This document shows positions 44,045 through 46,690 of a stretch of 46,690 nt of DNA, piece after piece (within the stretch, counting starts at the first letter, position 1; the number at the start of each line of letters is the position of its first letter). The notes under the pieces were generated by a model. It worked only from the letters and a program-made list of their open reading frames with translations, was not told the DNA's origin and did no database searches. Position numbers and translations under genes: made by a program. Origin of the DNA: Chthonomonadales bacterium (GTDB lineage Bacteria > Armatimonadota > Chthonomonadetes > Chthonomonadales > CAJBBX01); assembly GCA_027459625.1 (NCBI GenBank), contig DAIDHP010000031.1, forward strand, positions 1 through 46,690. Direction: 5' to 3'.

Positions 44045-44084
44045 CGCCGTTCCCTTTCGAGATAATGGGAACGGCGGTTTTTTT
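44045..44084 (+). terminator. Rho-independent terminator of the superoxide dismutase gene
   Basis: CGCCGTTCCC (44045-44054) pairs perfectly with GGGAACGGCG (44067-44076), 10 bp with a 12-base loop, followed by G and a run of seven T residues on the plus strand. It lies 38 bases after the stop. Confidence 0.92.
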
Positions 44085-44104
44085 GGCGGGAACCGGCATG
44101 CGGT

Positions 44105-44881
44105 TCACCTCAACCGATAGGAATGAGACCTATCCATGGATCTAGACATATCACGGGGGTGGCTTCGCTCCCACGCACTCCACGCCTGAAGCAGTTGCGG
44201 AAGGGTGACGAATTTGAAACCCATTCGGGTGAGTTGCGAAAGGATGATTGGAACAGCCTGCGTGGTGCGAATATGGCCCGGACCGTCATGCATGAGAATG
44301 ATGTCACCCGGGTTAGGCGTATGGATCACATTATTGGCAAGAGTCATCACGCTCACGGGACGGGTGTCGGCGGAACTGATGGTCCAGAGGAATACGGCGT
44401 ACCCCCTTCTCAAGGCGAGTTGCGTCAGGCTGTTATGGATGATACCATAGGGAGGGCGGTAACATACGGGAGTTTCGCCCGTGGCTTTTCGGATCACGGC
44501 AGCGGTCTTGTCCAGCTCCTGGATAGCTTGCGCGGGGGATGGGTGCGCCGGATGGGTGTAACTATGGCTTCCTATCTCGTTCCCGCCGGCAACGATCATG
44601 CGCAACAACTCCGGATGATGGATGGCTTCGCTCCCAATGACAAAAAATGTGGCGTGAGCGTTATATTTTTTCAACGCATTGAGAACGATGGGGGTGTTTC
44701 GAGGGTCGGGACCATCGTCAAAAGTCAGAGCCAGGAGTTTGTAGGGAAAATATCGGACTCTGCTTCGAATCACCTTTCCGCGAAATTGCGCAGGGATGCG
44801 ATTGGCTTCGGGGTAACCGTTTGATGGGTTCCATGCCAAAACGCCTATTAAAACCGAGAGGATAACGAATGTCTTTTTCAC
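44105..44881 (-). CDS. Exported CE4 polysaccharide deacetylase (NodB domain)
   Basis: The GTG start at 44881 has AAGGGG seven bases before it, overlapping the end of the DUF2161 gene. A leader (TFVILSVLIGVLAWNPSNG) indicates export. NodB motifs are intact: MT1 LTFDDGPD (D55-D56), MT2 GSHSYTHP (H106, H110), MT3 CYRPPYG, MT4 LWTISSADTRP and MT5 ILMHDGPG. Such enzymes remove N- or O-acetyl groups from peptidoglycan, chitin or xylan; peptidoglycan or exopolysaccharide is likely but unproven. At 258 residues it has ordinary length. Confidence 0.94.
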   Translation of the reverse strand: MKKTFVILSVLIGVLAWNPSNGYPEANRIPAQFRGKVIRSRVRYFPYKLLALTFDDGPDPRNTPIVLNALKKYNAHATFFVIGSEAIHHPELLRMIVAGGNEIGSHSYTHPAHPSPAQAIQELDKTAAVIRKATGETPVCYRPPYGIIHNSLTQLALRRGYAVFLWTISSADTRPVSVMTLANNVIHTPNPGDIILMHDGPGHIRTTQAVPIILSQLTRMGFKFVTLPQLLQAWSAWERSHPRDMSRSMDRSHSYRLR

Positions 44882-44895
44882 AAATGAACCCCTTC

Positions 44896-45588
44896 CTAAC
44901 TTGATTGTTTGCGAAGTATCTCCTGAAGCACAACCGAATTTTCGGAAACGGCTGATATCCCGATCTCCGTCAAACGATAGGTTCCACGCCCCACTCGGTC
45001 AAACCATTTATAATAATTATGAGCAAGAATGGATTGCGTTCCGGGACAAGTTCCGCTCTTCCTCAGTGTTCGAGGGGATGCCTCTCCCAATTGCTCCAAA
45101 CGATACGCGATAAGGAGCGCGGATTCGCGATAGGCGGTCATCAGCTGCCGCCTGACGGAACCGGCCACGTTAAAATCTCCGGAACGGGCGGCGATCTCTC
45201 TCAACAGGGCGGCGCGTTTCATTGGAGTGCGCCTTTTATGATACGGTAGAGGATGGAACACTATCTCCACACGCGCCGTTTCCTGCGACATATCCACATA
45301 CAACAATCCCAGTTCCAACCTGCGCAGAAGAAGATGCACCCCTCTCCATCGCTCCGCATCCGTTTTTGCGGACGGCTTGGGGACTGCCACATACACATGG
45401 TCGGTTAATCTCTGTCTTTTGGCCGCCTGAACGAGCAATGCCAGATTGAGATTAAGCTTCAACTCGATGATAACAAGTTCGTCGCCTTTACTGGCTGTCA
45501 AATCGCAATGGTGCACTTCGCTGCGCACCTCGAACCCTTGATCCGTCAGAAACGCAAGAAGAGCGGGGTAGAGTTCAACTTCTTTCAT
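44896..45588 (-). CDS. DUF2161 protein with PD-(D/E)XK nuclease-like fold
   Basis: From MKEVELYPALLAFLTDQGF the protein has about 230 residues. The core CDLTASKGDELVIIELKLNL shows the Asp, then Glu-x-Lys arrangement of PD-(D/E)XK phosphodiesterase folds. A winged-helix-like C-terminus (NYYKWFDRVGRGTYRLTEIG) follows. The longer frame to 45660 adds 24 unmatched residues; neither start has a clear ribosome site. It precedes the deacetylase by 14 bases in the same direction, so they are probably co-transcribed. Function is unknown; nuclease activity has not been shown for the family to my knowledge. Confidence 0.85.
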   Translation of the reverse strand: MKEVELYPALLAFLTDQGFEVRSEVHHCDLTASKGDELVIIELKLNLNLALLVQAAKRQRLTDHVYVAVPKPSAKTDAERWRGVHLLLRRLELGLLYVDMSQETARVEIVFHPLPYHKRRTPMKRAALLREIAARSGDFNVAGSVRRQLMTAYRESALLIAYRLEQLGEASPRTLRKSGTCPGTQSILAHNYYKWFDRVGRGTYRLTEIGISAVSENSVVLQEILRKQSS

Positions 45589-45735
45589 GGTTGAGGCTCG
45601 ATGGGTGACATTGACATATCTTAATTTGGAGAAGCTATGGGAAGGCGAAGGCATCCCCATGGATATTCACTCTATTTTGACACATTTGCGATGTTATCCA
45701 AAGTGAAAGATGCCTTGGGGTGAACTCCGCCCGAT

Positions 45736-46068
45736 TCAGATGAAATAGGGCAACGGCAAATAATCATATGTGAGGAACGAACCACTGTGAAACCGGAATA
45801 ACGCATTAGCGGTAAGCCATGCGTGTTCGAATTGAGCAAGCGTCGGTGAACAGATTGAACTTATGGAGGAATGAAGAAAGAGCTTAAGGTTGCTCACTTT
45901 AAATTTTGAATATTCGTAAAACGCCTTGACAACCTCTTTCAATAGTGATATCCTATCATTGGCGTCCAATCCGCGCCGAGGGGCGAGAGCCAAACTCTTC
46001 GGATTCAAATGCGTAAGCCAACGTTCGATGTAATCCAGCAAGACCTTTTTTGCAATACGTGTTTTCAT
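45736..46068 (-). CDS. Orphan ORF, unknown
   Basis: The 110-codon frame reads MKTRIAKKVLLDYIERWLTH to the end PLPYFI, with a basic, helix-rich first half. It has no recognised motif, leader or strong ribosome site. It lies between the DUF2161 gene and the divergent RHS fragment. It could be a small immunity-type or orphan gene linked to the RHS region, or a chance frame. Confidence 0.35.
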   Translation of the reverse strand: MKTRIAKKVLLDYIERWLTHLNPKSLALAPRRGLDANDRISLLKEVVKAFYEYSKFKVSNLKLFLHSSISSICSPTLAQFEHAWLTANALFRFHSGSFLTYDYLPLPYFI

Positions 46069-46095
46069 TGCGACCCATAAGTTGAGAACACGAAC

Positions 46096-46690
46096 ATGCC
46101 GGCAGGAAATGCATTATCCTCATACCATAGTATGACCTTCCTCAATTACCACATCACATCATACACCGATCCCAACGGAAACGCCACGAAGTATTACTAT
46201 TACAATGAAACCGGCACGTTCTGCATATACGACAAGACTGACGCCTCCGGATATACGACGGCGTATTACTGGGACAGCAACAACAATGAAACCTCTGTGC
46301 GGGATGCGAACGGGTACTCGACGAGTTACACCTACTACGGAATCGGAAATGTCCTGACCGTGAGGACCCCGCAGGCGCGACCACCTACGCGTACGACGGC
46401 GACGGACACGTAACCGGCGAGACCCTTCCCAACGGCTGCGCGGTGACAAACGCTTACAACTCTGACGGCGAACTGACAAGCGTGATAAACAAGTCCTTGG
46501 GCGGGACGGTTCTCAGTTCGTTCACATACACATATAACGCTGACGAGATACGGACGGGGGTGACCGAGGCCGACGGAAGCGCGGTGAGCTACTCCTTCGA
46601 CTCAATGAACGAACTGACACAGGAGGTTCGCACCGGTACCAACCCCTACTCCGAGAGCTTCTCCTACGACGCAATGGGCAACAGAATCAG
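46096..46690 (+). pseudogene. RHS/YD-repeat protein fragment with frameshift, runs off the window
   Basis: YD repeats start almost at once: YTDPNGNATKYYYYNETG, KTDASGYTTAYYWDSNNN and VRDANGYSTSYTYYGIGNVL. At about 46,360-46,364 the frame shifts by one base. The repeats resume in another frame as DPAGATTYAYDGDGHVTG, LPNGCAVTNAYNSDGEL and FSYDAMGNRI, open to the window edge. Restoring one base (GTG A-G GAC to GTG ACG GAC) would give the normal LTVTDPAG junction. RHS proteins form large secreted shells around toxins. The missing export region and abrupt 5' start suggest a truncated copy, although a read error cannot be excluded. Confidence 0.75.

Noticed and set aside
44123-44824. 233-codon plus-strand ORF over the deacetylase
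   Set aside because: The minus strand has all five NodB motifs; the plus frame has none and would overlap completely.
44028-45704. 13-base repeat TGTTATCCAAAGT at 44028 and 45692 as element ends
   Set aside because: Several exact 13-mers are expected by chance in 46 kb, and no inverted ends or duplications accompany them.

Overview
The window looks like a chromosomal segment of a free-living, polysaccharide-degrading, diderm-type bacterium. A secreted tricorn-type S41 protease, many exported glycoside hydrolases and carbohydrate esterases, an H-X9-DG (DUF1559-type) pilin relic, a MoxR/DUF58/double-VWA/DUF4175-like locus and RHS/YD repeats together suggest Armatimonadota, or less likely Planctomycetota. 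That assignment is inferred from gene content; there is no rRNA, tRNA or ribosomal-protein marker here.

Left part (1-12.6 kb). The first 71 bases read on the minus strand as the 5' end of a group IIC intron, starting directly after the terminator of an ECF sigma factor gene. Next comes a TetR/NemR-like repressor with a near-perfect operator palindrome over its own promoter and a related motif before the sigma gene. Rightwards follow an M29 aminopeptidase, a small coiled-coil protein, a CPA2 antiporter with two Usp domains, a pilin pseudogene, and a plus-strand run of GH35 beta-galactosidase, rarA and a secreted glycosidase-like protein.

Middle (12.6-26.4 kb). A minus-strand run holds a tricorn-type protease, tgt, an HD-domain protein and a secreted protein of unknown function, followed by a GH29 fucosidase. 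A plus-strand ABC sugar importer has a lipoprotein and two permeases but no ATPase. Then comes a scar: a nonsense-mutated PLD-type (HKD) fragment fused to a truncated IS21-type istA, followed by about 500 bases of structured non-coding DNA with a near-consensus promoter, paired repeats, three palindromes and about eight tandem mini-hairpins.

The six-gene minus-strand locus (38.15 to 26.46 kb) is the best candidate for a poorly described system. In transcription order it encodes a giant Q/N-rich DUF4175-like membrane protein, an exported squalene-cyclase-fold repeat protein, a MoxR AAA+ ATPase, a DUF58 protein, a BatA-like VWA membrane protein and a second VWA membrane protein. Three of the six carry DxSxS metal-site motifs. 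Two strong hairpins lie between the second and third genes.

Right part (38.2-46.7 kb). This contains a CE7 esterase, an 87-bp MITE-like element, two small membrane proteins, a GH5 glycosidase with a Tat-like leader, a PhyH-type dioxygenase, Fe/Mn superoxide dismutase with a clear terminator, a CE4 deacetylase, a DUF2161 nuclease-fold protein, an orphan ORF and a frameshifted RHS fragment running off the end. GH35, GH29, GH5, CE7 and the importer would suit hemicellulose such as fucosylated xyloglucan, but they are dispersed rather than clustered, so this is inference.
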